The notes: a model not told the origin generated them from the sequence alone. A DNA stretch of 64,000 nt from Bacteroidales bacterium (GCA_017417385.1 JAFPZF010000068.1:46057-110056), one strand, 5' to 3'; positions 18,029 through 28,698 are shown, numbered from the stretch's first letter. Numbers and translations are program-made.

Positions 18029-18802
18029 ATGGAGCAGGGAGCAGACGAGAGGCGATGGAAGCACGTATGGCTAGGCCTGATGAAGGTCGTGCTGTGGGTG
18101 ATAGGCATTGCGTATTTCCCTGTGATGATGTCGTTCGTCAACAAAGAGAAGGGCGAGGTCCGGTGTAGCAACATACGGACGAACGTGCACACGAAGAGCA
18201 CCGACGTCCTTATCAGTGACAATGGGCTACGGCAGATAGTGAAGGACGAGTTTCCGGAGCTTGTCGGTCAGCGGATAGGTGAGGTCGACTACAACGAGAT
18301 AGAGGAGCGGCTATCACAGTCGAACATAGTGAAGCGATGCGAAGTATATCCGAGTGCGGACGGGACAGTACATGTCGAGATATATCAGCGTCAGCCGATC
18401 ATGAGAGTTTTCACGAACGAGGGTTCATCGTATTACATGGACTCGGAGGGGTATAAGATAGTGGCTAAGCCGGGGATGCGTTGTCATACGTTGATCGTCA
18501 ATGGTCATGTGAACAAGATGATGGACGAGCTAGACGGGTTGATGAGCATTTGCCGGCTGATAGACGGGGATCCGTTCTGGAAGTCGATGATAGAGCAGAT
18601 ATCGGTGACGAAGAGTCAGGAGTACGTCATGGTGCCGAGGATCGGCAATCATCTGATAGACTTCGGTAAGGCGGAGCGTATAGAGCAGAAATTCAATGAT
18701 TTGCTAACGTTGTACAAAAAAGGTTGGGCAAAAGACGAGTGGAATGCCTATAAAACAGTATCTTTGAAGTATCAAGGTCAGATAATCTGCACCAAGAGAT
18801 AG
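18029..18802 (+). CDS. ftsQ: Cell division protein FtsQ/DivIB-like
   Basis: 257 residues: a short cytoplasmic N-terminus, one membrane segment (LGLMKVVLWVIGIAYFPVMMSFV), and a periplasmic domain resembling FtsQ/DivIB without a clear classical POTRA signature. Sequence conservation in this family is low, so the call depends on size, topology and position between murC and ftsA. FtsQ bridges FtsL and other division proteins. The final 100 bases are more AT-rich than the rest. Confidence 0.85.
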   Translation: MEQGADERRWKHVWLGLMKVVLWVIGIAYFPVMMSFVNKEKGEVRCSNIRTNVHTKSTDVLISDNGLRQIVKDEFPELVGQRIGEVDYNEIEERLSQSNIVKRCEVYPSADGTVHVEIYQRQPIMRVFTNEGSSYYMDSEGYKIVAKPGMRCHTLIVNGHVNKMMDELDGLMSICRLIDGDPFWKSMIEQISVTKSQEYVMVPRIGNHLIDFGKAERIEQKFNDLLTLYKKGWAKDEWNAYKTVSLKYQGQIICTKR

Positions 18803-18845
18803 GATATTCACACGCAGGCAAAGAAATCAACGAAAAAAAGGAAAG

Positions 18846-20267
18846 ATGGAACGGGAAGCGTATATAGTAGCGATAGACTTAGGGTCGACAATGACGCGAG
18901 TAGTGGCTGGGCAGTATGAAGAGGGGAAGCCATTTGGCCTAAACATAGTATATAAGAATCAACAGAATTCGAGGAGTCTGCGAAGGGGGGAAGTCGAGAC
19001 GCCGGCGGAGGAGCGTAAAATAGTAGAGAATCTGCTATTGGGTGCGGAGCGTGCCATAAAGAATGATGCGGCAGAGGGGAAGAGTGCAGATGCGAAGAGG
19101 AAGAAAGAAAAGACCGTACAGTATATACTGGGAGTAAACATATCAGGCCTGAAGACGTGGACGATAGAGAAGCGGGAACTCAGCAAAGTAGAAGGAGGAA
19201 TCGTCACACGTCGATTGCTTCAAGACCTTGATACCAAAGCCCGCAATTCAGTCTTGAACGACAAACTGGCAGGAGACGAGACCGTATTTGACACTACGGT
19301 CATGAAATATTATCTTGACGGGACTATAGGCGAAGACGACGTCATCGGGAAGAGGGCTAACGAGGTAGAGGGTCGGTTTCTGGTACACTGTGCGAAGCGG
19401 GCGTTGGTAAATAACGTTTTAGACTCATTTCCAGAGGGGAAGAAGCCGACGTATAGGAAGTCTACGGCGTCGTCGAAGGCAGAGATATTGTTGATGCCCG
19501 ACGTCTTGAAGGAAGGTGTGGCGCTGGTGGACCTCGGTGCACAGACGATGGGGGTTGCGATATACTATGACAAGGCGCTGGTCAAGGAGGTGACGATACC
19601 GCTGGGCATGGACACCGTGACGCGAGACCTGGCGACAGAGTTCGGGATGAGCACGGAAGATGCCGAGGAGGTGAAGTTGACGTTGGGCGTCCTGTCAGAA
19701 GAGAGTGGGGCTCCGTATAGCGTAATGATGAAAGACGGGAGGGAGATCCTGTGCAACAGGGCGAAGTATAATAGCGTCGTCAAGGCGCGCGTCGAGGAGC
19801 TTGCGGCGTATGTCAGCAGCCAGTTGGACCTGGAGTTGAAGAAGATAACGGCTGTCTACCTGACGGGAGGCGGAGCGAACATGACAGGCGTGAAGGACAT
19901 CTTTGCGAGTCGGATTGGGCGGCCGGTGAACATAGCGCGGATAGACGTCGGGACGATCACGACGGCGGAGCTACAGACCTACGCGTGTGCGATAGGCATG
20001 GCGTCGACAGTTGCGAAGGAGCTTCACGAGATAAACGTCGAGGAGGCAAAGGCAGAGGTCGAGAAGAAGGCCAAGGAGGAGGCTGAGGTCAGGGCCAAGG
20101 CGGAGGCGAAGCCAGAAGGAGTCGAGAAGGAGGAGAAGGAAGAGAGGGAACAGAGCGAGACAGGGAAAGGAGAAGAGAAGGCGGAGCCGCAGAAGAAGTC
20201 TATCTGGGCTAGGGTCAAGGGCTTTGTCAGTCAGGCGATGAATGACGATTTCAACAACAAAGAATAG
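18846..20267 (+). CDS. ftsA: Cell division protein FtsA
   Basis: Actin-like ATPase that tethers FtsZ to the membrane. 473 residues. The phosphate-1 region is VAIDLGSTMTRVVAGQ, the second phosphate region is VALVDLGAQTMGVAIY, and the adenosine motif is AVYLTGGGANMTGVKDIFA. A Glu/Lys/Ala-rich linker (about residues 395-455) precedes the C-terminal amphipathic helix KKSIWARVKGFVSQAM, which fits a membrane-targeting sequence. The charged linker is longer than in E. coli FtsA (420 residues). It ends 316 bases before ftsZ, an unusually long and repeat-filled gap. Confidence 0.94.
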   Translation: MEREAYIVAIDLGSTMTRVVAGQYEEGKPFGLNIVYKNQQNSRSLRRGEVETPAEERKIVENLLLGAERAIKNDAAEGKSADAKRKKEKTVQYILGVNISGLKTWTIEKRELSKVEGGIVTRRLLQDLDTKARNSVLNDKLAGDETVFDTTVMKYYLDGTIGEDDVIGKRANEVEGRFLVHCAKRALVNNVLDSFPEGKKPTYRKSTASSKAEILLMPDVLKEGVALVDLGAQTMGVAIYYDKALVKEVTIPLGMDTVTRDLATEFGMSTEDAEEVKLTLGVLSEESGAPYSVMMKDGREILCNRAKYNSVVKARVEELAAYVSSQLDLELKKITAVYLTGGGANMTGVKDIFASRIGRPVNIARIDVGTITTAELQTYACAIGMASTVAKELHEINVEEAKAEVEKKAKEEAEVRAKAEAKPEGVEKEEKEEREQSETGKGEEKAEPQKKSIWARVKGFVSQAMNDDFNNKE

Positions 20268-20279
20268 AGACACACACTA

Positions 20280-20295
20280 GGGAACTTCTATAAAT
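20280..20295 (+). repeat. 16-base repeat GGGAACTTCTATAAAT, copy 1
   Basis: Found 12 bases after the ftsA stop; an identical copy lies at 38571-38586, two bases after the stop of the T9SS substrate gene. Both follow a coding region closely, so the word may belong to a dispersed intergenic element. Only the second copy has an inverted partner. Confidence 0.6.
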
Positions 20296-20335
20296 AGCTT
20301 TTTCTTCGTTGACTCTCAACTTTGGAATCCTCATG

Positions 20336-20382
20336 TAGCTACGCTGACCTTTCTCACGTTAGCTTCGCTGACTTTTCTCTCG
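20336..20382 (+). repeat. Tandem 23-base imperfect direct repeat
   Basis: TAGCTaCGCTGACcTTTCTCaCG (20336-20358) is followed after one base by TAGCTtCGCTGACtTTTCTCtCG (20360-20382): 24-base period with three differences. The repeat is pyrimidine-rich, opposite to the purine-rich strand around it, and runs directly into the hairpin units below. Confidence 0.75.
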
Positions 20383-20383
20383 C

Positions 20384-20476
20384 TCGGCAGATTTCAAGCA
20401 AGCTTGATCTGCTCTCGCTTAATCGAAAAGTTCGGCATAACGAGCAAGCTCGTTCTGCACTCGCTTAATCGAAAGG
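20384..20476 (+). repeat. Two tandem hairpin units between ftsA and ftsZ
   Basis: Each unit has TCGGCA, a palindromic stem, then CTCGCTTAATCGAAA. Unit 1 stem: GCAGAT (20387-20392) with ATCTGC (20407-20412) and CAAGC with GCTTG around an AA turn. Unit 2 stem: AACGAGC (20439-20445) with GCTCGTT (20448-20454), again with an AA turn, flanked by GCA and TGC. The TCGGCA words are 48 bases apart. The stem sequences differ but pairing is kept, which points to selection for structure. There is no T-run, so it is not an ordinary terminator. Confidence 0.75.
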
Positions 20477-20583
20477 TTTCCTTTAGTACACTCTGGAGTT
20501 CAAAGTCTCGAGTGCCATGAAAAATCTAATTTCTAGAACACCCTGCAACATACAAACGGCTAACAACAAAAAAACGAGAGACA

Positions 20584-21942
20584 ATGGAAGAAATGGAATT
20601 ACAGCAGTCTGATCCGTTCGGAAACATGAAGAGCGGGAGCGAGGAGACACCATCAATAATAAAGATCTTTGGAGTCGGGGGAGCCGGATGTAATGCCGTG
20701 GACCTGATGTACAAGACCGGGATCAAGGGCGTGAACTACGTCAACTGCAACACCGACAAGCAGGCGCTAGACAGGAGTCCGGTCAAGAAGCAGATACAGC
20801 TTGGCAAGACGCAGACGTGTGGGCTTGGGGCCGGATGTGACCCTGAGGCAGGCAAGAATGCTGCGATAGAGTCGTTGCCAGAGATAGAGGCCGTATTGAA
20901 GGACGGGACCAAGATGGTCATCATAGCTGCCGGGATGGGTGGTGGCACGGGTACTGGTGCTGCCCCGGTGATAGCGGAGGCGGCGCACAACCTCGGGATA
21001 CTGACAATAGCAGTCGTCACGATTCCGTACAAGGTAGAAGGGAGGCAGAAGTTGTCTGTCGCCATCGAGGGAATAGATGCGATGCAGAAATATGTCGACT
21101 CGATACTCGTCTTGAACACCGACAAGTTGCGTGACCTATATGGGAACATGAAGGTCAGTGAGGGGCTTGGGAAGGCTAATGAGCTGACGTGCATAGCGAC
21201 GAAGGGCATAGCGGAGATGATCAGTGTCGACATGACGTGCAACGTAGACTTTGCGGACATCAAGAAGGCAACGTTGCAGAGTGGATGTGCCGTGATGGGC
21301 GTCGGAGTTGCGAAGGGAGAGAACAGGGCACTCGAGGCAGTGAAGCAGGCAGTGACGTCTCCGTTGCTGAACAACAATGACATCTATGGGGCGCGGAGCA
21401 TAATAGTCAGCGTCTTGTCAGACCCGGAAGATGAGGTGACGATAGACGAGCAGGGCGTCATAATGGACTTTCTTGCCGACATGGCGGGAGGAGAGGAGAA
21501 CGACGAGTACTGGATGAAATGGGGAGAGGGTACGGATGAGAACCTGACGGATGGAGAGGTACGTGTGACAGTCATCGCGACAGGCTATGCAAACGACTGC
21601 TTCATGACGCGCAAGGCAGGGACTGCCATTAAGATAGCGAGGAATCCGAACGGGGAGAACGTAGTCATTGACGGAGCGGCAGATGCGAACGAAGGTGATG
21701 TTGCGCCGATGACCGAGGAGGAGAAGCAGCAGCTGGAGGCCAAGAAGCGCAAGGCTGCGGAGGTCAATAAGAAGATCGACATCTTGTATGGGAATGAGAA
21801 TCAGACGGAGACGTTCACGCGGTTTGACTACAGCAAGTTGTCGGAGCCTCGGACAGTAGCGTTGAAGGACATGACCGAGGAGGTCTTGAGCAACATAGAG
21901 AACACGACGGCGTATGCCAGGAGGACGGCGTCGGTGAACTAA
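20584..21942 (+). CDS. ftsZ: Cell division protein FtsZ
   Basis: Tubulin-like GTPase that forms the Z ring. 452 residues. The tubulin signature is AAGMGGGTGTGAAPVIA, preceded by KIFGVGGAGCNAVDLMY; the T7 synergy loop is NVDFADIKKATLQ, carrying the Asp used in GTP hydrolysis. The GTPase core ends near residue 335 and a charged linker leads to the C-terminal SNIENTTAYARRTASVN, which probably includes the peptide that binds FtsA. The preceding gap has repeats and hairpins, so ftsZ may have its own promoter or RNA-level control. Confidence 0.96.
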   Translation: MEEMELQQSDPFGNMKSGSEETPSIIKIFGVGGAGCNAVDLMYKTGIKGVNYVNCNTDKQALDRSPVKKQIQLGKTQTCGLGAGCDPEAGKNAAIESLPEIEAVLKDGTKMVIIAAGMGGGTGTGAAPVIAEAAHNLGILTIAVVTIPYKVEGRQKLSVAIEGIDAMQKYVDSILVLNTDKLRDLYGNMKVSEGLGKANELTCIATKGIAEMISVDMTCNVDFADIKKATLQSGCAVMGVGVAKGENRALEAVKQAVTSPLLNNNDIYGARSIIVSVLSDPEDEVTIDEQGVIMDFLADMAGGEENDEYWMKWGEGTDENLTDGEVRVTVIATGYANDCFMTRKAGTAIKIARNPNGENVVIDGAADANEGDVAPMTEEEKQQLEAKKRKAAEVNKKIDILYGNENQTETFTRFDYSKLSEPRTVALKDMTEEVLSNIENTTAYARRTASVN

Positions 21943-21969
21943 ACAGAACAAAAATAAAACGGAAGAGAT

Positions 21970-22425
21970 ATGAACTTCTTAGATCAGATCACAGAGGACA
22001 TCAAGGCGGCGATGAAGGCGCGAGATCATGGTAAGCTGGAGGCGCTGCGCGGCATCAAGAAGGAGCTACTGGAGGCGAAGACAGCCAAGGGTGCGTCGGC
22101 TGAGCTAGCAGAGGCGGACATCATGAAGGTGCTCCAGAAGATGGTCAAGCAGAGGAAGGACACGGCGGCGCTGTATGTCGAGCAGGGACGTCAGGACTTG
22201 GCGGAGATCGAGCAGAACGAGGCGTCGGTGATAGCGCAGTACCTGCCGGCGGAGATGAGTGCCGAGGAGTTGCAGAAGACCATAGCAGAGATCATAGCCG
22301 AGGTTGGTGCGACGTCGCCGAAGGACATGGGCAAGGTGATGGGCGTAGCGTCCAAGAAGCTAGCGGGTCGGGCAGAGGGCAAGGCCATCTCGGAGTGCGT
22401 GAAGGCGTTGCTTGCGGGCAAGTAG
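21970..22425 (+). CDS. GatB/YqeY domain protein
   Basis: 151 residues, the usual length of YqeY proteins: MNFLDQITEDIKAAMKARDHGKLEALRGIKKELLEAKTAKG, VLQKMVKQRKDTAALYVEQGRQDLAEIEQNEASVIAQYLP and the C-terminal SPKDMGKVMGVASKKLAGRAEGKAIS. The domain is shared with the tail of GatB, the subunit of the tRNA-dependent amidotransferase, and is thought to touch tRNA; the function of the stand-alone form is not settled. It follows ftsZ by 27 bases and is closed by a terminator, so it is the last gene of the dcw unit. Confidence 0.92.
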   Translation: MNFLDQITEDIKAAMKARDHGKLEALRGIKKELLEAKTAKGASAELAEADIMKVLQKMVKQRKDTAALYVEQGRQDLAEIEQNEASVIAQYLPAEMSAEELQKTIAEIIAEVGATSPKDMGKVMGVASKKLAGRAEGKAISECVKALLAGK

Positions 22426-22448
22426 GCTAGGAAGAGAGAAAGAAAGAT

Positions 22449-22487
22449 ATGCGGGATGCCGGAGATCTGGTGTCCTGCATTTTTTTG
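22449..22487 (+). terminator. Intrinsic terminator closing the dcw unit
   Basis: ATGCGGGA (22449-22456) pairs with TCCTGCAT (22473-22480), with one G-U pair and partial inner pairing (CCGGAGATCTGG), followed by seven T residues. Confidence 0.82.
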
Positions 22488-22559
22488 ATTTATAGGGATG
22501 TGAGGGAGACAAAGAGAACAAAATAAAGATAGTAGAGGGCGAAAATCAGTAAAAAAGCG

Positions 22560-22567
22560 TAACTTTG
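22560..22567 (+). promoter_or_regulatory. pyrG promoter -7 element TAACTTTG
   Basis: Exact match to the Bacteroidota -7 consensus TAnnTTTG, 25 bases before the pyrG ATG and after the terminator. No clear -33 TTG is seen at the expected distance. Confidence 0.65.
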
Positions 22568-22568
22568 A

Positions 22569-24194
<1,626 letters not shown>

Positions 24195-24257
24195 ACGACA
24201 GGGAAGAAACCGACAAAGAGACTAAAGAAAAGAAGCAGAGAAAGCTAAAAAATAGTA

Positions 24258-26102
24258 ATGGGAGATAAGAATACAAACATCGGTCTTTTACTGATATTTG
24301 GGATACTAGTATTCTTCTGGTGGCTGAACAAGCCGAATCAGGAGGAGATAGAGAGGCGGAGAGCCGAGATAGAGAGGCAGAGGATAGAGCAGGTGGCTCG
24401 TGAGGACAGCCTGCGAGAGGCACAGAGGGCAGCCGAACTGAGCGTCGGAGCAGAGAGTCAGAGCGACTCGTTGCTGGCGCAGAAGTATGGCCTCGTCGGC
24501 ACGGCGGCAGTCGGCACCGAGGAGGGCTTAGTCCTCGAGAACGGCCTCATCAAGGTCGAGATGACGAACAAGGGAGGCAAGGTCAACAATGTAGAGATCA
24601 AGGGATACCAGTCGTATGGCGGGAAGCCGTTGCGGATGTACAGTGACGACAAGCCGCGTCATTTCGGTTTTGCCTTCGTGCATCAGAACAGGACGTACCT
24701 GACTGACGAGTTGTATTTCACGACCGAGGGAGTCAAGATAGACGGTGACAGCACGCAGCACCTGACATACGTACTTGCGATGGGCGATGGTCTGTTGACG
24801 ATGGACTATGCCCTGGCGAAGAACTCGTATGACGTCACGCTGAAGATAGCGAGCGAGGGACTCGGAGACAAGTTGACCACGCCGACCAATGGCATCGAGA
24901 TAGAGTGGGACGCGACATTGCCTGCTCAGGAGAAGGGAAAGAAGTCTGAGGGAATGTGGAGCAACCTGTGCTACAGGTATTCGGACGGGGACGTCGAGGA
25001 GCTTGATGCTACGGGACAGGACAGCGAGACCGAGAACATGAAGTTGGACTGGGTAGCGTATAAGAACCAGTTCTTCAGTTCAGTACTCCAGGCGAAGGAC
25101 GGCTTTGCTGGAGGCGAGATGCAGAGCGAGGCGTATGACCCGAAGCAAGAGGACGTCAAGAGGTTGTCGAGCAAGCTCGGCGTGAAGTTCGACTTCTACA
25201 GGAATGACGCAGCAGAGTTCAGGTTCTTGTTCCTCCCGAACTACTTCTACACGCTAGACAGCTATGAGGGGATGAATCTGACCGAGTTGTTGCCTTTGAG
25301 CTGGGGAATATTCCGGTGGGTCAATGAGTACTTCATAATACCAGTGTTCAAGTATCTCGAGAGCGTAATGAGCAATTACGGTTTGATAATCTTGATATTG
25401 ACGCTGATAATCAAGACGATAATCTCGCCGTTGACATTCTCGAGCTACAAGAGTCAGGCGAAGATGAGAGTCTTGAAGCCGCAGATAGACGCCATCAATG
25501 CCAAGTATCCGCCGGAGAAGGCCATGGAGCGTCAGCAGGCGACGATGGCGCTATATAAGAAGGCTGGGGTGAACCCGATGGGAGGCTGTCTGCCGATGTT
25601 GCTGCAGATGCCGATATTGTTTGCGGCGTTCAGGTTCTTCCCTGCGGCAATCGAGTTGAGGGGAGAGTCGTTCTTGTGGGCGGATGACCTGTCGACGTAC
25701 GACTCGATACTAGACCTGCCGTTCTCGATACCGTTCTATGGCGATCATGTCAGCTTGTTCTGCCTCCTGATGTGCGTGACGCAGGTGCTCTATACCAAGT
25801 TCACGATGCAGGCGCAGAGTTCGGCACAGATGCCGGGCATGAACATCATGATGTACATGATGCCAGTCATGCTGTTGTTCTTCTTCAACGACTATCCGTC
25901 GGGATTGTGCTACTATTATTTCCTGTCGTCGCTCGTGACCGTCATCCAGACGATGGTCATCAAGAGATTCTTCATAGACGACAAGGCCATATTGGCACAG
26001 CTCGAGCAGAACCAGAAGAAGCCTGCTAAGAAGGGACGTTTCCAGGAGATGTATGAGCGCAAGCTCAAGGAGCTCGAGCAGCAGCAGAGGAACAGAAAGT
26101 AG
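24258..26102 (+). CDS. yidC: Membrane protein insertase YidC
   Basis: Inserts and folds inner membrane proteins, alone or with Sec. 614 residues. N-terminal membrane anchor (NIGLLLIFGILVFFWWL), a large periplasmic domain to about residue 355, then the conserved 60KD_IMP core with five membrane segments (YGLIILILTLIIKTIISPLTF, NPMGGCLPMLLQMPILFAAFRF). The C-terminus is basic (KKPAKKGRFQEMYERKLKELE), which can bind ribosomes. The length and N-terminus match Bacteroidota YidC. Confidence 0.95.
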   Translation: MGDKNTNIGLLLIFGILVFFWWLNKPNQEEIERRRAEIERQRIEQVAREDSLREAQRAAELSVGAESQSDSLLAQKYGLVGTAAVGTEEGLVLENGLIKVEMTNKGGKVNNVEIKGYQSYGGKPLRMYSDDKPRHFGFAFVHQNRTYLTDELYFTTEGVKIDGDSTQHLTYVLAMGDGLLTMDYALAKNSYDVTLKIASEGLGDKLTTPTNGIEIEWDATLPAQEKGKKSEGMWSNLCYRYSDGDVEELDATGQDSETENMKLDWVAYKNQFFSSVLQAKDGFAGGEMQSEAYDPKQEDVKRLSSKLGVKFDFYRNDAAEFRFLFLPNYFYTLDSYEGMNLTELLPLSWGIFRWVNEYFIIPVFKYLESVMSNYGLIILILTLIIKTIISPLTFSSYKSQAKMRVLKPQIDAINAKYPPEKAMERQQATMALYKKAGVNPMGGCLPMLLQMPILFAAFRFFPAAIELRGESFLWADDLSTYDSILDLPFSIPFYGDHVSLFCLLMCVTQVLYTKFTMQAQSSAQMPGMNIMMYMMPVMLLFFFNDYPSGLCYYYFLSSLVTVIQTMVIKRFFIDDKAILAQLEQNQKKPAKKGRFQEMYERKLKELEQQQRNRK

Positions 26103-26110
26103 CGAACAGG

Positions 26111-27040
26111 ATGGAAGGGTTGAGATATGCAGTAGTCGGTAGTGGGGCGATAGGCTGCTATTATGGAGGGCGCCTTGCGGAGCATGGTGCGGACGTGCAT
26201 TTTCTCTTCCATTCGGACTATGAGGCAGTATGTGCCAACGGGTTGACAGTCAAGTCGGTCGGCGGTGACTTCAAGATAGAGAAGCCACAGGCTTATAAAG
26301 ACGTCAGGCAGATGCCGAAGGCGGACGTCGTGATAGTCGGGCTGAAGACAACGAGGCAGGAGCTGATAAAAGAGCTGGTTGCGCCGCTCGTCCACAGCCA
26401 GACGATAGTCCTCTTGATACAGAACGGGATAGGAGTCGAGGCGGACGCAGCGGAGCAGTTGCCCGAGGGAACACAGATTGCTGCGGGGCTGGCGTTCATC
26501 TGTTCGACAAAGGTCGCGCCTGGGGTGGTGAACCACACGTGCTACGGGAGCTTAGGTGTCGCGCCCTATTCCGTCAGAGATGACGAGAGGCTCGGGAAGG
26601 TGATATCAGACTTCAAGGAGAGCGAGGTAGAGGTGACGAAGGTCGACTACCTGACAGCACGATGGCGCAAGGCGATGTGGAACATGCCGTTCAACGGGTT
26701 GAGCGTTGCCTTGATGGCGCAGACCGACGAGATGCTCGGTGACGCAGCGGGAGAGCGGATAGTAAGGGACCTGATGAAGGAAGTCGTCATGGCGGCACAG
26801 GCGTTGGGGGCAGTAAAAGTCGACGAAGCATTTGCGGAGAAGATGATAGCGACGACGAGGGTCATGGCGCCGTATTCGCCGAGCATGAGGGTCGACTATG
26901 ACAACAAGAGAGAGATGGAGCTCAAGTACCTCTACGAGAAGCCAATAGAGATGGCGGAGCGAGCGGGGGTACAGATGCCGAAGATGCGGATGCTCCTCGC
27001 GCAGTTGCAGTTTCAACAGAACAGATACCTAAGAAAATGA
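26111..27040 (+). CDS. panE: 2-dehydropantoate 2-reductase family protein
   Basis: 309 residues of the ketopantoate reductase (ApbA/PanE) family: NADPH-binding GSGAIGCYYGGRLAEHGADVHFL at the start, VIVGLKTTRQELI, LLIQNGIGVE, and the C-terminal helical domain with KAMWNMPFNGLSVALM. The reaction expected is NADPH reduction of ketopantoate to pantoate in coenzyme A synthesis; paralogues with other substrates exist, so the symbol is tentative. It follows yidC by eight bases and its TGA overlaps the next ATG. Confidence 0.8.
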   Translation: MEGLRYAVVGSGAIGCYYGGRLAEHGADVHFLFHSDYEAVCANGLTVKSVGGDFKIEKPQAYKDVRQMPKADVVIVGLKTTRQELIKELVAPLVHSQTIVLLIQNGIGVEADAAEQLPEGTQIAAGLAFICSTKVAPGVVNHTCYGSLGVAPYSVRDDERLGKVISDFKESEVEVTKVDYLTARWRKAMWNMPFNGLSVALMAQTDEMLGDAAGERIVRDLMKEVVMAAQALGAVKVDEAFAEKMIATTRVMAPYSPSMRVDYDNKREMELKYLYEKPIEMAERAGVQMPKMRMLLAQLQFQQNRYLRK

Positions 27041-27555
27041 ATGTCAAGGAAGCGATAGCGGAGCGGCGGTCAGTCCGTCTCTATCGGTCGGAGAAGCCGA
27101 CACGGGAGAGCATAGTAGAAGTCTTGGAGGCGGCACGCTTGGCGCCGTCGGCAGTCAATCGTCAGCCGTGGCATTTCTATGCGTTTGCGTCGTCGGAGAA
27201 GCTCAGTCGGTTGTCTGAGGCGTATGCGAGGGACTGGTTCAAGACGGCGCCCGTCGTGATAGTAGCAGTGGCGAATCACGGAGAGAGCTGGCACAGAGGC
27301 AATGACGGGAAGGATCATGCGGACGTAGATCTTGCGATAGCGATAGACCACATGACGCTCAGGGCTACGGAGCTTGGGCTCGGGACATGCTGGGTGTGCA
27401 ATTTTGACGCGAGCGTAGTCCGCAAGGAGCTGGGACTCGGGGAGAATGAGGAGCCGATAGCCTTGATGCCGATAGGGTTTGCGGACGAGACCGAGGTCGT
27501 CAAGCCGAAGACGAGGAAGGGTGCTGGTGAAGTCTATACCATAGAAGGATTTTAG
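27037..27555 (+). CDS. Nitroreductase family protein
   Basis: 172 residues of the FMN-dependent nitroreductase fold: EAIAERRSVRLYRSEKPTRESIVEVLEAARLAPSAVNRQPWHFYAF at the N-terminus (FMN phosphate-binding Arg and Ser/Asn region) and LRATELGLGTCWVCNFDA in the middle. The physiological substrate cannot be read from sequence. The start overlaps the panE stop (ATGA), so the two are co-translated. It ends just before a bidirectional terminator. Confidence 0.85.
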   Translation: MNVKEAIAERRSVRLYRSEKPTRESIVEVLEAARLAPSAVNRQPWHFYAFASSEKLSRLSEAYARDWFKTAPVVIVAVANHGESWHRGNDGKDHADVDLAIAIDHMTLRATELGLGTCWVCNFDASVVRKELGLGENEEPIALMPIGFADETEVVKPKTRKGAGEVYTIEGF

Positions 27556-27598
27556 CAAAGAACTTCCCAATCGGGGAGTCTGGAGTGAGAATAAAAAT

Positions 27599-27646
27599 GT
27601 CAGACGCTGGTTCACAGAAGGATGTGAGCCAGCGTCTGACGTTTTT
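27599..27646. terminator. Bidirectional terminator between nitroreductase and cysK
   Basis: An 18-bp stem (27599-27616 with 27623-27640, one G-U pair) with a six-base loop is followed on the + strand by a run of six T and on the - strand by five T (from the AAAAAT before the stem). It lies between convergent genes and can serve both. Confidence 0.92.
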
Positions 27647-27669
27647 TCATTGATAGTTACAATAGCATA

Positions 27670-28617
27670 TTATAGAGGGTACTCGTTGAAGGCGTAGAGG
27701 ACCGTCGAGAGGTAGCGTTCGCCGGTGTCTGGGAGGAGGACGACGATGTTCTTACCCTTGTTCTCTGGGCGCTTAGCGAGTTCGGTAGCGGCGTACATAG
27801 ATGCTCCGCTGCTGATGCCGACGAGGAGGCCCTCAGTCTTAGCGAGTTCGCGGCTCGTCTTGATAGCGTTGTCGTTCTCGACAGTGATGATCTCGTCGAT
27901 GACGTTGCGGTCGAAAGTCTTCGGGACGAAGCCAGCGCCGATACCCTGGATCTTGTGAGGTCCGGGCTTGCCGCCGGAGAGGACAGCTGAGGTGGCCGGT
28001 TCGACAGCGACGATCTTGACGTTAGGGTTGTGAGCCTTGAGTCCCTTGCCGGTTCCGCTGACCGTTCCGCCAGTGCCGACACCAGCGACGAAGATGTCGA
28101 CCTTGCCGTCGGTGTCTCGCCAGATCTCCTCGGCCGTCGTCTTGACGTGGAAGGCAGGGTTGGCAGGGTTCTCGAACTGCTGAGGGATGAAGGAGCCCGG
28201 GTGCTCGTCGCGGAGTTTCTCGGCGGCTGCGATAGCGCCCTTCATACCTTCAGGACCAGGAGTCAGGACCAGTTCGGCGCCGAGGGCCTTGAGGAGGTTG
28301 CGACGCTCGATGCTCATCGTCTCTGGCATAGTGAGGATGAGCTTGTAGCCCTTGACGGTAGCGACGAAGGCGAGACCGACGCCAGTGTTGCCGGAAGTAG
28401 GTTCGATGATGAGGGCACCTGGCTTGAGCTTACCTTCCTTCTCGGCTGCCTCGATCATGGCGAAGGCGATTCTATCTTTGACGCTGCCGAGCGGGTTGAA
28501 GTACTCCAGCTTGGCGATGATGTTGGCGCCGACGTTCTTGCTCTGGGAGTAGGCGCGAACGTTAAGGAGAGGTGTGTTGCCGATCAGGTCCGTCAGTTTC
28601 TCTGCTATCTTGCTCAT
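27670..28617 (-). CDS. cysK: Cysteine synthase (O-acetylserine sulfhydrylase)
   Basis: PLP enzyme making cysteine from O-acetylserine and sulfide. 315 residues: the PLP lysine is in [16 protein letters not shown], the substrate loop is [12 protein letters not shown], and the phosphate-binding glycine loop is [14 protein letters not shown]; the C-terminal [12 protein letters not shown] is also typical. It reads against the surrounding + strand genes and has its own upstream promoter motif. CysK versus CysM cannot be fully separated, but the KLEYFNP start and length favour CysK. Confidence 0.93.
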   Translation of the reverse strand: MSKIAEKLTDLIGNTPLLNVRAYSQSKNVGANIIAKLEYFNPLGSVKDRIAFAMIEAAEKEGKLKPGALIIEPTSGNTGVGLAFVATVKGYKLILTMPETMSIERRNLLKALGAELVLTPGPEGMKGAIAAAEKLRDEHPGSFIPQQFENPANPAFHVKTTAEEIWRDTDGKVDIFVAGVGTGGTVSGTGKGLKAHNPNVKIVAVEPATSAVLSGGKPGPHKIQGIGAGFVPKTFDRNVIDEIITVENDNAIKTSRELAKTEGLLVGISSGASMYAATELAKRPENKGKNIVVLLPDTGERYLSTVLYAFNEYPL

Positions 28618-28698
28618 ATCGTTTGTGGTTTTGTGAGGATGGCTCGTCGTCGAGAGTCGGGGTCAGCCTCGGTTTATGTTTTTTATTGATTACGATTG

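Noticed and set aside
20384..20476. tRNA or terminator in the ftsA-ftsZ gap
   Set aside because: The hairpins have no T-run and no cloverleaf can be made, so neither label is supported.
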